Shown in pieces: positions 1 through 8,238 of a DNA stretch of 47,991 bases. Positions within the stretch are counted from its first letter, which is position 1. Each line of letters starts with the position of its first letter. Origin of the DNA: Flavobacteriales bacterium (GTDB taxonomy: Bacteria > Bacteroidota > Bacteroidia > Flavobacteriales > PHOS-HE28); assembly GCA_008016945.1 (NCBI GenBank), contig SSGN01000022.1, forward strand, positions 1-47,991, read 5' to 3'. The position numbers and the translations under genes are program-made. Below the pieces are notes generated by a model. It saw only the letters and a list, made by a program, of their open reading frames with translations. It did not search any database and was not told the DNA's origin.

Positions 1-205
1 CTACCGCAGCTGACATCGGTGCTGGCCGATGTCGCCGTGAGCGGGGTGGGCTCGTTGATGTTGAAGGTGATCGTGGTGTCGCAGCCCGAGGCATCGGTCA
101 CAAGCAGCGTTCGCGGACCTGGGCACAGGCCCGAAGCATGGGCCGTGCCCTGCCCCGTGGCGGGTGCTGGTGTCCACAAGTAGCTGAACGCACCCGTGCC
201 ACCAG
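1..205 (-). repeat. Identical repeat copy A inside SprB-type gene
   Basis: Bases 1-205 are identical to 946-1150, offset by exactly 945 bp (315 codons, about four repeat units). Identity breaks at 206 against 1151. To the left it continues out of the window, so the true length is unknown. Other units of the gene are much more diverged, so this pair is a recent duplication or gene conversion. Confidence 0.95.
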
Positions 206-3173
206 CAGCCGTGACAGTGGCCGTGCCATCGCACGCACCAGGGCACGAGGCATCGGTGGTCACCAGATCAGTGGTGATCGGCAAGGGTTCCTGTAGATCG
301 ATCACCAGGGTGGTATCGCAGCCTCCGGACGTGATCCTCACGCTCCAGGACCCGGCACAGAGCTGCGTGGCCGATGCCGTGCCCTGGCCGCTCGGTGGCG
401 TGGGCGTCCACTGGTAGGTGTATGTGCCGTTGCCGCCGGTGGGGGCGAGCGTGATCGCACCATCACAGGCCCCCGCGCAGGTCACATCCGTGGGCGTGGC
501 GGTGGGAACGATGGCGGGTGGGGCGGTGATGGTGAACGAGATCGTGCTGTCGCAACCTGCCGCATCGGTCACCCGCAGGCTGTAGGCTTGCGCGCAAAGG
601 CCCGTGGCCGTGGATGTGCCTTGGCCGGCACCGGGAGCCGGGCTCCAGGCATAGGTGTATCCGGGCACACCACCGCTCACGATCACGCCGGCCGTGGCAT
701 CGCACACGCCCGGACAGCTCACCGGTGTCTGCTGGAGCGAGAACTGCAACGGCACCGCATCGGCGATCACGAACGGTACCGTGTGTGTACAGCCGTTCGC
801 ATCGGTGATCAGCACATTGACCGGTCCGGCACAGAAACCCGTGGCGTTGGCCGTGCCCTGGCCGGTGCCGGGGGCGGGTGACCACAGATACGTGTAGCCC
901 GGTGTTCCGCCGGAGACCACCACCGAGGCCGTTCCGTCGCACGCACTACCGCAGCTGACATCGGTGCTGGCCGATGTCGCCGTGAGCGGGGTGGGCTCGT
1001 TGATGTTGAAGGTGATCGTGGTGTCGCAGCCCGAGGCATCGGTCACAAGCAGCGTTCGCGGACCTGGGCACAGGCCCGAAGCATGGGCCGTGCCCTGCCC
1101 CGTGGCGGGTGCTGGTGTCCACAAGTAGCTGAACGCACCCGTGCCACCAGAGGCCGTGACCGTGGCCGTGCCATCGCACGCACCCGCACATGAGACATCC
1201 TGTACGGATAGCTGGGCGAGCAATGGTGGTGGTGCACCTACGGTGAAGTTCACGGTGGTGTCGCATCCGGCTTGATCGGTCATGATCAGGGTCCGAACGC
1301 CGGGGCATAGTCCGGAGATGTTCGCGGTGCCTTGACCGACGACTGGAACGGGCGACCAGACATAGGTGTATCCCGGTGTTCCTCCCATGGCGGAGACCAC
1401 GATGGTGCCATCGCAGCTATTCGCGCAGGTGGCGTCGGTCACCGCGGCCTGAACATCGAAAGGCGGTGGGGCGGTGATGTTCACGGTGATGAGCGTATCG
1501 CAACCCGAAGGCACATCGGTCACCCTAACGGTATACGCGCCTTCACACAGGCCGGTGGCCGCGTTGGTGTTCTGGCCTCCACCGGGCGCAGGCGCCCATT
1601 GGAACGTATATGGACCTGCGATTCCGGACGCCGCTACCGAAGCCGTCCCGTTGCAACCGCCGGCGCACGAAGCAGGTGTGGCGGTAACGGCCACGTTGAT
1701 CGCAGGAGGTTGTGTGATCGTGAAGGTCACGGTGGTATCACAGCCGTTGGCATCGGCGATCCGCACGCTATGGTTCCCCGCGCAAAGCCCCGTCACACTT
1801 GGCGTCCCCTGTCCTACGGGGGGAGGCGTCCAGGTGATGGTGAATCCTCCGGTGCCACCGGTAGGTGCCACCTGAGCCGTTCCATCACAATCGCCAAAAC
1901 AGCTTGTATTGGTGAACGTGAGGTTGGGACTGATGGGCTGTACGTTGAACGTGAAGGTGGTATCGAACGTACAGGCGTTCGCATCTTGGATACGCAGGGT
2001 GTTGACCCCGGCGCAGAGCTGGGAGAAGGTGGAACTCGTGCCCGCCCCATTGTTCCAATTGTAGGTGGCCGGAGTCACCCCACCGATGGCCAACGCGGTT
2101 CGGGAACCGTTGCACACATCGGCGCAGGTGGGCGGCGTGCCTTGGCCGAAGAAGATCACCCCGATGGGAGCGGGTTCCGATACGTTCACTTGTACCGGGC
2201 AGGAGATCCCTTGCACGTTGTCCGTGACCACCACGAGCTGCGGGCCACCGCAGGCACTGGTCCAGGTCGGAGTATGCGGACCACCATTGAGCCATAGGTA
2301 GGAGAAATCGCCGCTTCCACCTGTGGCCGTCACGGTCACCGTCGCATTGCAATCGCCCCGGCACTGCACACCATACCCGTTGTAGTTGGTGACCACCTGC
2401 GCGTTCACCGTGAACGGCGTTTGCCCCGGATCGGTGCCACAGACATTGATATCCCGGTCATCCGCTGCACGTTGTGCTGATGCCGCAGCGAGTAACATGC
2501 CGCCCACGGCGACGGTGGTCGTGGGTCGCTGAAGTTCAAGCAACACCGGGTCCGAAGGACGTTCGGCAAGATCCCAGAAGGAGCGCCCGGCAATGATCCT
2601 TCCTCGACCCGGCGCTTCCGCCACCACGCGATCCGCTTTCACCAGTGCGGCGTTGGCGATAAGGGTACCCTGGCGAAGACGCAGGTCACCGTGGATGTCC
2701 AGATCACTGATCACCGACCAGGAGCCACTTCCGTCGAGGATGACATCGCCCCCGATGGATGTACCTCGCAGATCCAGTTCCACCCCTTTTCGCCTCACGG
2801 TCAACCGCACCGGCCATGTTCCTTCGAGGCTAACGTCACCGTGGCTGGACCAGGCACCGGCGATCTCCAGTTCCGCATCGGCCCCGCCCTGGAACCGGAC
2901 GGATGCCGAACGCGCATCCACCGCAAGAGAAGCACAACCGACCCGGCCGTTGATGTCGATATCGAGCGGCGCTTCGGCAATGACCACCACGGCATCATCT
3001 TCTCCGGGCACCCCTGCGCCCCCGACCCCGGCAGCAGTAGCGCTCCAATGTGCGGCATCGGCCCAGTGGCCACTGCCACCCACCCAATAGCGGACTTGCG
3101 CGGTCGCTTCCAGGGCATGTGCGAACCCTATGACCAGCAGGAGCTTCAGGAGCAGTGCGTAGATTCTATTCAC
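1..3173 (-). CDS. SprB-repeat surface protein, 3' end outside window
   Basis: An open frame runs from a GTG at 3173 off the left edge (at least 1057 codons). It starts 12 nt after the stop of the PorP/SprF gene. Residues 1-26 form a signal peptide ending near ATAQ. Residues 27 to about 265 look like a beta-rich filament-type domain (start VRYWVGGSGHW). From about residue 265 there are ten complete repeats and part of an eleventh, each about 79 residues, with recurring CxxxCDGTA, GTGxYxYxWxP and GCDTT elements. These match the SprB repeat family of gliding and adhesion proteins in Bacteroidota. The protein is probably exported by the type IX system and displayed on the surface; its sorting domain would lie outside the window. 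An ATG search misses the gene because the start is GTG and the stop is absent. Confidence 0.88.
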   Translation of the reverse strand, partial: MNRIYALLLKLLLVIGFAHALEATAQVRYWVGGSGHWADAAHWSATAAGVGGAGVPGEDDAVVVIAEAPLDIDINGRVGCASLAVDARSASVRFQGGADAELEIAGAWSSHGDVSLEGTWPVRLTVRRKGVELDLRGTSIGGDVILDGSGSWSVISDLDIHGDLRLRQGTLIANAALVKADRVVAEAPGRGRIIAGRSFWDLAERPSDPVLLELQRPTTTVAVGGMLLAAASAQRAADDRDINVCGTDPGQTPFTVNAQVVTNYNGYGVQCRGDCNATVTVTATGGSGDFSYLWLNGGPHTPTWTSACGGPQLVVVTDNVQGISCPVQVNVSEPAPIGVIFFGQGTPPTCADVCNGSRTALAIGGVTPATYNWNNGAGTSSTFSQLCAGVNTLRIQDANACTFDTTFTFNVQPISPNLTFTNTSCFGDCDGTAQVAPTGGTGGFTITWTPPPVGQGTPSVTGLCAGNHSVRIADANGCDTTVTFTITQPPAINVAVTATPASCAGGCNGTASVAASGIAGPYTFQWAPAPGGGQNTNAATGLCEGAYTVRVTDVPSGCDTLITVNITAPPPFDVQAAVTDATCANSCDGTIVVSAMGGTPGYTYVWSPVPVVGQGTANISGLCPGVRTLIMTDQAGCDTTVNFTVGAPPPLLAQLSVQDVSCAGACDGTATVTASGGTGAFSYLWTPAPATGQGTAHASGLCPGPRTLLVTDASGCDTTITFNINEPTPLTATSASTDVSCGSACDGTASVVVSGGTPGYTYLWSPAPGTGQGTANATGFCAGPVNVLITDANGCTHTVPFVIADAVPLQFSLQQTPVSCPGVCDATAGVIVSGGVPGYTYAWSPAPGAGQGTSTATGLCAQAYSLRVTDAAGCDSTISFTITAPPAIVPTATPTDVTCAGACDGAITLAPTGGNGTYTYQWTPTPPSGQGTASATQLCAGSWSVRITSGGCDTTLVIDLQEPLPITTDLVTTDASCPGACDGTATVTAAGGTGAFSYLWTPAPATGQGTAHASGLCPGPRTLLVTDASGCDTTITFNINEPTPLTATSASTDVSCG
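946..1150 (-). repeat. Identical repeat copy B inside SprB-type gene
   Basis: This is the partner of bases 1-205, in the same frame and 945 bp away. It covers most of the sixth repeat unit and the start of the seventh. Recombination between the copies would add or delete exactly four units without a frameshift. Confidence 0.95.
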
Positions 3174-3185
3174 GGGCTATGGGAT

Positions 3186-4127
3186 CTAATCGAATGCAGG
3201 ACAACTGATCATCCGTTTGGCACCATCCTCAGCACGACAAGGGGTAATGGCAAGGATGATCTCGTGCGTGTTGGAGCTGGCCGTTCGCAAGCGTGAAGTG
3301 GTGATGTCGTAGCTGTAACCGAGCTGGAAGTACTTGAGGAAACCCACCTTCAACATGGCCACGAAAGCATCCCCGTTGCGATAACCCAGCCCCAGGCCAT
3401 GGACCCGGTTCCATTCCACCATGCCGTTGATGTCCATGGCCAAGGGAGCGCCTCCGGCGAGCTTCAGCAGCGCGCTTGGCACGAACGCCGTCTTGCGCCC
3501 GATGCGATAGCGATAGCCCCCACTCAGCATGAAATGTCGGGCGAATCGCGACTCGGTACCGATATCACGCATGCGGTTCCCGAGCAATTCATGTATGGAC
3601 AGGCCGAACCAGGCCTTCTTCCCGTACATCCAGATCCCGGGCGTGACCTCCGGATACACCAACGTTGATGCCTGCGCCCCGATGGCTGGATCGTTGTAAT
3701 CGCCCAACGTGACCTCCCCGAGGGAAAGCTTCACCTGCCGCGCACCGGCGAAAAGGCCCATGGACAGGTAGAAGTCGCGGCTCATCTGGATGTGGTACGC
3801 GTAGGCCAAGAGGAATCCGGTGTAGCCGAAATTCCCTGCTTCATCCGCCTCGATGAAGGCCCCGACCCCATGCTTGTTCGCTTGGAACGGTTTGCCCTTG
3901 GCCCGCAGCACGCCATGCAGGCTCACCCAACCGGTGGTGGGTGCGCCGGGATAACCCACCCATTGCTGCCGATAGCCTAACCGCAGATCAAGACAGTCCT
4001 TGCTGCCGGCCACCGCCGGGTTCACACTGAACTGATTGAACACATGTTGGGAGTACTGAGCGAGCTGCTGCGCCTGCCCGACCGCAGCCAGGAGCACGAA
4101 GAGGGTGATGGAGATGAACGACCTCAT
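3186..4127 (-). CDS. PorP/SprF family type IX secretion membrane protein
   Basis: A 313-residue protein. The start is ATG 4127, which overlaps the TGA of the upstream gene as ATGA; a longer frame upstream lacks a signal peptide at its start. Residues 1-19 form a signal peptide (MRSFISITLFVLLAAVGQAQ). The family hallmark follows at once: QYSQHVFNQFSVNPAVAG, then alternating beta-barrel strands with many aromatic and glycine residues. PorP/SprF proteins are outer-membrane proteins often encoded beside large type B-sorted adhesins, whose surface attachment they assist. That context holds here: a type B protein precedes it and the SprB-repeat protein follows 12 nt downstream. Confidence 0.9.
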   Translation of the reverse strand: MRSFISITLFVLLAAVGQAQQLAQYSQHVFNQFSVNPAVAGSKDCLDLRLGYRQQWVGYPGAPTTGWVSLHGVLRAKGKPFQANKHGVGAFIEADEAGNFGYTGFLLAYAYHIQMSRDFYLSMGLFAGARQVKLSLGEVTLGDYNDPAIGAQASTLVYPEVTPGIWMYGKKAWFGLSIHELLGNRMRDIGTESRFARHFMLSGGYRYRIGRKTAFVPSALLKLAGGAPLAMDINGMVEWNRVHGLGLGYRNGDAFVAMLKVGFLKYFQLGYSYDITTSRLRTASSNTHEIILAITPCRAEDGAKRMISCPAFD

Positions 4128-5113
4128 CGTACGATGGTCACGAAGCCCGTGTACGGCGGTGACCGTCCTTCGAGCTGATTCAGTTGGATATGATAGTAGT
4201 AGGTGCCCACGGCAAGCGCTCGCCCGTTGTTGGTCCCATCCCACGGATCACGGTAGCCGTTGCTTCGGAACACCACCTGCCCCCAACGGTCGTGGATCAC
4301 CACATCAGCTCCGGGGTAGTCGGCCATTCCGGGGATCTCCCAGGTATCGTTCTTGCCGTCGCCGTTGGGGGTGAACGTGTTCGGCGGGATGATCCGCAGG
4401 ACGACCTCCACGATCACCTGATCGGTATAGGTGCATCCGGCGACCTCGCTGGTCATGGTATACACGGTGGTCCTGGACGGTGCAGCGATGGGGTCACCCA
4501 CGCCATTCCCGTTCAACCCGGATGTCGGAGACCAGTCGATGGTGCCGATGCTGAACCCATCGAGCTGGGTATTCTCCCCTTGGCCGATGGTCCGATCGGT
4601 TCCGGCGCTCATGTCCACACCGATGATATCGGCGCCCGGGCCGCTGATACCGATCTCGAAGGCGCACTGTGCCTCTTCGATCGTCGCGTTGTTCCGCGCT
4701 CCGGAGACCACGATCCAATAGGTGGTGTTCGGAGCAAGCGCCTGGGTGGTCACCGCGAAGTCGATATCACTCTCCACACATGGAGAAACGGCATTGAAGC
4801 CCGAGAGCTGGCAGGAGCCATCGCCGCTCAACACAATGGCGTTGAGCTCATCGTCGTAGCCGGGGATATCGATACAATCCCCGATGGTGACCGAAACGGT
4901 GACCGGACCACCCACGGAGTTGGTGACGAAGGTGTACCAGACCATGGAGAACGAGGATGGGCAGAAGCCAGGCACGGCGCTTCCTCCGGTGTTATCGCCT
5001 TGTACCACGGCATGCGCACAGATCCGGCTCGCGGTGGCGCAATCGCCATTGGGCGGTTGAGCGGCCGCAAGATGGGCCGAAGCAAGAAGGACCAACAGAA
5101 GAGCTATACGCAT
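4124..5113 (-). CDS. Secreted protein with type B (gliding motility-associated) sorting domain
   Basis: A 329-residue protein. ATG 5113 is chosen because it begins the signal peptide MRIALLLVLLASAHLAAAQ; upstream in-frame starts add an unlikely basic stretch. The middle is a cysteine-containing beta-sandwich-like region with WYTF and TYWIVVSG segments, resembling pre-sorting domains of other secreted Bacteroidota proteins. The last 85 or so residues are a clear CHU_C/type B sorting domain (FTPNGDGKNDTWEI, IHDRWGQVVF, GTYYYHI, TGFVTIVR). First gene of a three-gene operon with the PorP/SprF and SprB-repeat genes. No enzyme motif is visible, so the role of the mature domain is unknown. Confidence 0.88.
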   Translation of the reverse strand: MRIALLLVLLASAHLAAAQPPNGDCATASRICAHAVVQGDNTGGSAVPGFCPSSFSMVWYTFVTNSVGGPVTVSVTIGDCIDIPGYDDELNAIVLSGDGSCQLSGFNAVSPCVESDIDFAVTTQALAPNTTYWIVVSGARNNATIEEAQCAFEIGISGPGADIIGVDMSAGTDRTIGQGENTQLDGFSIGTIDWSPTSGLNGNGVGDPIAAPSRTTVYTMTSEVAGCTYTDQVIVEVVLRIIPPNTFTPNGDGKNDTWEIPGMADYPGADVVIHDRWGQVVFRSNGYRDPWDGTNNGRALAVGTYYYHIQLNQLEGRSPPYTGFVTIVR

Positions 5114-5218
5114 GATCCCGAACAGCGGCCATGTGCGGATGCACATACGGCCGAGCCGAAGGTAGACGCCCTCCTTCCGGTGCTCGAAAGGAGCCGTCCC
5201 GCACTTTCGCACAAGCTA

Positions 5219-5243
5219 CTGTTCAGTTTCCGGCACCGAACAG
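5219..5243 (-). terminator. Weak hairpin between two operons
   Basis: An inverted repeat CTGTTCaGT / ACcGAACAG with a 7-nt loop lies after the response-regulator gene and before the surface-protein operon. No U-tract follows, so a terminator role is only possible. Confidence 0.3.
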
Positions 5244-5306
5244 CTTGCGCGGAATACCAACGACGGCGAAACAACGCATGGTGCGCCAAGGCGCCATCCA
5301 TGGGCT

Positions 5307-6365
5307 TCAGCCACGCGCCACGCGCTCCAAGCGAGCCTTGTCCACGATGCGAATGCTACGGCCCTGGGTATCGATCAGCTTATCCGACTTCAGATCGGTA
5401 AGGCAGCGGATCAACGATTCGGTGGCCGTACCCACGATGGTGGCGAGGTCCTCTCGGCTCACATGAAGGCCGAGATCGGCATCGTCCGACCCATAGCGTG
5501 CCTGAACTCTTAAGAGGGCCTGTGCCACACGCTGACGCACGCTGGAGTATGCCAACTGCAGCAGGTGCTCCTCCTTCTCGCGCACGTCGCCGGCCAGCAT
5601 CTTGATGAAGCGTATGCTCACATCGCGGTCCTTGTAGAGCAAGGCGAGCAGATCTTCGCGCGGCACCAGAGCCACCTCCAGATCCTCCAGGGCTTCGGCG
5701 GTCTCCATGGCACGGCCACTTTCCAGCAGGCCCATGTAACCCACCAGGTCCCCTTCGCCATAGAGGCCGGTGACCAGCTCCTTGCCTTCGTTGTTGATCT
5801 TGAACGTGCGCAGTTTGCCTTTCAGAACGTACGGCAGATGGCGCAGTTCATCACCTTCGTGGAAGATCACCTCCTTTTTACCGTATTCCCTGGCCTTCCG
5901 CTCGCGACCTAGATCGCGAAGGGGATCGAGCGTGCGTGCCTGGTCCATGAACTTACTGAAGCCCTCGAAGCCCTTGTCGAAGCCCTTCCGGAAAAGGTCG
6001 CTCCGCTTCAATCGACCTTCGATGGCGTTGAGCAGTTCGCTTTCCTCGAACGGCTTGGTCAGGTAGTCATCAGCACCCAGCTCCATGCCCTTGCGCACAT
6101 CGCCACGTTCGGCTTTCGCACTGAGGAAGATGAAGGGCACTTCCGCGGTCTGCGGATCGCGCCCCAGCATATGCAGCACGCCATAACCATCGAGTTCAGG
6201 CATCATGATATCGCAGAGCACCAGGTCGGGCACGTCCTTGCGTGCGGCCTCCACGCCCTTGCGACCGTTCTCGGCCCTGATGACCCGATAATTGGCGAGT
6301 TCGAGGATCTCTGCGGTGTTCTCGCGCATATCGGCGTCATCCTCGATCAATAGGATGGTCTTCAT
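5307..6365 (-). CDS. Response regulator fused to Crp-type DNA-binding protein
   Basis: A 352-residue protein with two parts. Residues 1-120 are a receiver domain: acidic pocket EDD at 8-10, phospho-acceptor D52 in CDIMMPE, and K104 in TKPF. Residues about 150-260 are a cyclic-nucleotide-binding fold, and 275-345 a Crp helix-turn-helix whose recognition helix carries E316 and R320, the positions that read GA in Crp/Fnr sites. The ATG overlaps the TGA of the kinase gene, so the kinase is its likely phosphodonor. Receiver domains joined to a whole Crp fold are less common than OmpR or NarL types. The effector pocket lacks an obvious cAMP signature, so phosphorylation may replace ligand control (inference). 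Confidence 0.92.
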   Translation of the reverse strand: MKTILLIEDDADMRENTAEILELANYRVIRAENGRKGVEAARKDVPDLVLCDIMMPELDGYGVLHMLGRDPQTAEVPFIFLSAKAERGDVRKGMELGADDYLTKPFEESELLNAIEGRLKRSDLFRKGFDKGFEGFSKFMDQARTLDPLRDLGRERKAREYGKKEVIFHEGDELRHLPYVLKGKLRTFKINNEGKELVTGLYGEGDLVGYMGLLESGRAMETAEALEDLEVALVPREDLLALLYKDRDVSIRFIKMLAGDVREKEEHLLQLAYSSVRQRVAQALLRVQARYGSDDADLGLHVSREDLATIVGTATESLIRCLTDLKSDKLIDTQGRSIRIVDKARLERVARG

Positions 6366-7594
6366 GTGGAGAGGTTTTGGGGTAATTCTACGTTGAAAAC
6401 GGTATGTCCGGGTCGACTGGTGAAGTCGATGGTGCCGTTCATGATGTCCAGATAACGCTTCACCAGGTTCAGTCCCAGTCCGGTGCCTTGTATGGTCGTG
6501 GCGTTGCTGCCGCGGAAGAAGAGTTCGAAAAGATGATGCTGATCCTCCGCTGGGATACCGATCCCTTCGTCGGAGGTGATGATCCGGAGGTGCCCGTTCA
6601 CGATGGTGGTATGCAGGGTGATCCGCTTACCCTCCGGAGAGTACTTCACGGCATTGGTCACCAGGTTGGTGATCACGTTGCTGAGCATCTGACGGTCGAG
6701 GGTGACCACCCGTTCATCGCCCAGATGGTCGAAATTGATGGTTTGCCCGCTCTTGGTCAGCGCGCGCAACTCCTCGATCAGCTCAATGCAAAGGTGCACC
6801 ACGTCGATCTCCACCGGCTGGCACACCACCAGGCCTTGTTCGATACGCTCGAGCGACAGGAACTCATTGAGCATGGCGGTCATCTCCCGCACCTTGCCAC
6901 GGATGCGCATCACGTGCTTTTCCACCCGTTCGTCCTGTGCGGCGTCGGAGTAGCGCGCAATAAGGTCCACACTGCTCATGATGGTGCTGAGCGGGGTACG
7001 GAACTCGTGGCTCGCCATGGCGACGAATCGACTCTTGAGCGAATGCAGTTCCCGCTCCTTCTCAAGGGCTTCACGGACACTGCGTTCCGCCTCACGCAAC
7101 TGGGTGGTCCGCTGCTCAACCCGTTGTTCAAGTTCCTGGTTGGTGCGCTGCAGCTCCAATTCCGCCTTCCGGCGCAGGGTGATATCCGTGACCAGACCCA
7201 TCACATAGCGCACTCCATCGACCACGAAGTGGTTCAGGCTCACCTCCAAGGGGAACACGGTGCCATCCTTCCGTTTCCCGGACAGATCGAGGCCGCCGCC
7301 CATGGGGCGTTGCACCGGTTTGTGATTGTACGCCGCACGATGCTCCTCATGTCTGCTACGCGCCGCATCGGGCAGCAGCATTTCGATCCCCTTGCCGACC
7401 AATTCGTCCGGTTCGTAGCCGAACATGGCGTTCAGGCGTGGGTTGTGCATCAGGATCATCCCTGCGGCATCCACCACGACGAGCCCTTCCGCTGCTGCGG
7501 TGAAGAGCATCTCGCATATCCGGGTCACATCCTCCGGCTTGAATGGTCTGTCCACTCCATCGGCCATGGCGGCAAGGTAGTTCGTGGACACCAT
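6362..7594 (-). CDS. Soluble PAS-domain sensor histidine kinase
   Basis: A 410-residue protein without membrane segments, so it probably senses a cytoplasmic cue. Residues 25-140 form a PAS domain (GLVVVDAAGMILMHNP, then VTDITLRRKAE). Residues 141-190 form a coiled coil. The HisKA box SHEFRTPL has the phospho-histidine H196. The ATPase domain has its N box near 310-317 (NLVTNAVKYS), then DEGIGIP and GTGLGL. It lies 3 nt downstream of the dioxygenase-like gene and overlaps the response-regulator gene by 4 nt, so all three are probably cotranscribed. The PAS ligand cannot be read from the sequence; no heme or flavin signature is evident. Confidence 0.92.
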   Translation of the reverse strand: MVSTNYLAAMADGVDRPFKPEDVTRICEMLFTAAAEGLVVVDAAGMILMHNPRLNAMFGYEPDELVGKGIEMLLPDAARSRHEEHRAAYNHKPVQRPMGGGLDLSGKRKDGTVFPLEVSLNHFVVDGVRYVMGLVTDITLRRKAELELQRTNQELEQRVEQRTTQLREAERSVREALEKERELHSLKSRFVAMASHEFRTPLSTIMSSVDLIARYSDAAQDERVEKHVMRIRGKVREMTAMLNEFLSLERIEQGLVVCQPVEIDVVHLCIELIEELRALTKSGQTINFDHLGDERVVTLDRQMLSNVITNLVTNAVKYSPEGKRITLHTTIVNGHLRIITSDEGIGIPAEDQHHLFELFFRGSNATTIQGTGLGLNLVKRYLDIMNGTIDFTSRPGHTVFNVELPQNLST

Positions 7595-7597
7595 GCC

Positions 7598-8125
7598 TCA
7601 ACGTGGTGGCCCTGCTTCACGCACCTCCGTGGCGCCCGTACGCTCATCATACACACGCCATTGGCTCATGGGAGGCACATACAGGTTCAAGGTGATGGCC
7701 CGCGCCGGTCCGGGATTGAGGAACCGATGGATGGAGCTGTCACGTGGAAGGGCCACCATGCTCCCCGCGGGCAAGCGGGAGGCTTGCTTAAGCCGGATAC
7801 CCCCATGGCCATCGGTCTGAAAACGCTCCTCCTCCACCTCGCCCATCAGCGTTCGGATCCACGCGGTCTCACTATCATAGTCGTGAATGCTCGTGCGTTG
7901 ACCGGCCTCGTAACAGATCACCAGAAGCTCGAACCGTTCATTCCGCACCACACAGGTACGTGTATAATGTCGGCTGTTCCAACGCAGGTACGGCGCCAGG
8001 TCTTGACTGGGGAAGGCATATCGCGCCAAGATGGCCCCGAAAGTCGACGGATCCGGCTCGCACAGCAACTCGCGCACGAGGTCGCCAATGCTGGCAAGAG
8101 TGGGCAAAGCGCGTTCCTTCGGCAT
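7598..8125 (-). CDS. Cysteine-dioxygenase-like cupin with altered iron-ligand motif
   Basis: A 175-residue protein. ATG 8125 is chosen because the longer TTG start at 8134 lies inside the -7 promoter element at 8139-8132. The cupin core fits type I cysteine dioxygenase: GQRTSIHDYDSETAW (H81, Y83), a later S-I-H (H133) and LYVPP with Y149, equivalent to the catalytic tyrosine. Mammalian cysteine dioxygenase binds iron with H-x-H plus a third histidine; here the second histidine is tyrosine. The protein may be a divergent thiol dioxygenase with altered metal binding, or a sensor. It leads an operon with a histidine kinase and a response regulator, so a sensory or thiol/oxygen-balance role is plausible (inference). 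The family assignment is firmer than the activity. Confidence 0.75.
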   Translation of the reverse strand: MPKERALPTLASIGDLVRELLCEPDPSTFGAILARYAFPSQDLAPYLRWNSRHYTRTCVVRNERFELLVICYEAGQRTSIHDYDSETAWIRTLMGEVEEERFQTDGHGGIRLKQASRLPAGSMVALPRDSSIHRFLNPGPARAITLNLYVPPMSQWRVYDERTGATEVREAGPPR

Positions 8126-8131
8126 GACGTG

Positions 8132-8175
8132 CAAACGTACCGGGACAGCCTATGGTCGGGTCTGACGAACGTCAG
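8132..8175 (-). promoter_or_regulatory. Crp/Fnr-type operator and promoter of dioxygenase-kinase-regulator operon
   Basis: The palindrome CTGACGAACGTCAG (8162-8175) is centred 33 bp upstream of the centre of a perfect -7 element TACGTTTG (8139-8132, minus strand). The start codon ATG 8125 follows after six bases, suggesting a leaderless mRNA. No matching element at this spacing faces the plus-strand Crp gene, so the site belongs to the minus operon. Confidence 0.75.
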
Positions 8176-8238
8176 TTCCCACCGACCGGCACGCACCACG
8201 CTCCCGACCGGAAGCTTTGGCGCAGGTAACTTGCCCCC

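Noticed and set aside
1..2400. Regular repeats considered as a CRISPR array
   Set aside because: The repeat units are about 237 bp, coding and diverged; there are no short identical repeats with unique spacers and no cas genes.
2593..3090. A plus-strand open frame of 165 codons
   Set aside because: It is antisense to the N-terminal domain of the SprB-repeat protein and is rich in Ser/Pro/Arg without domain features.
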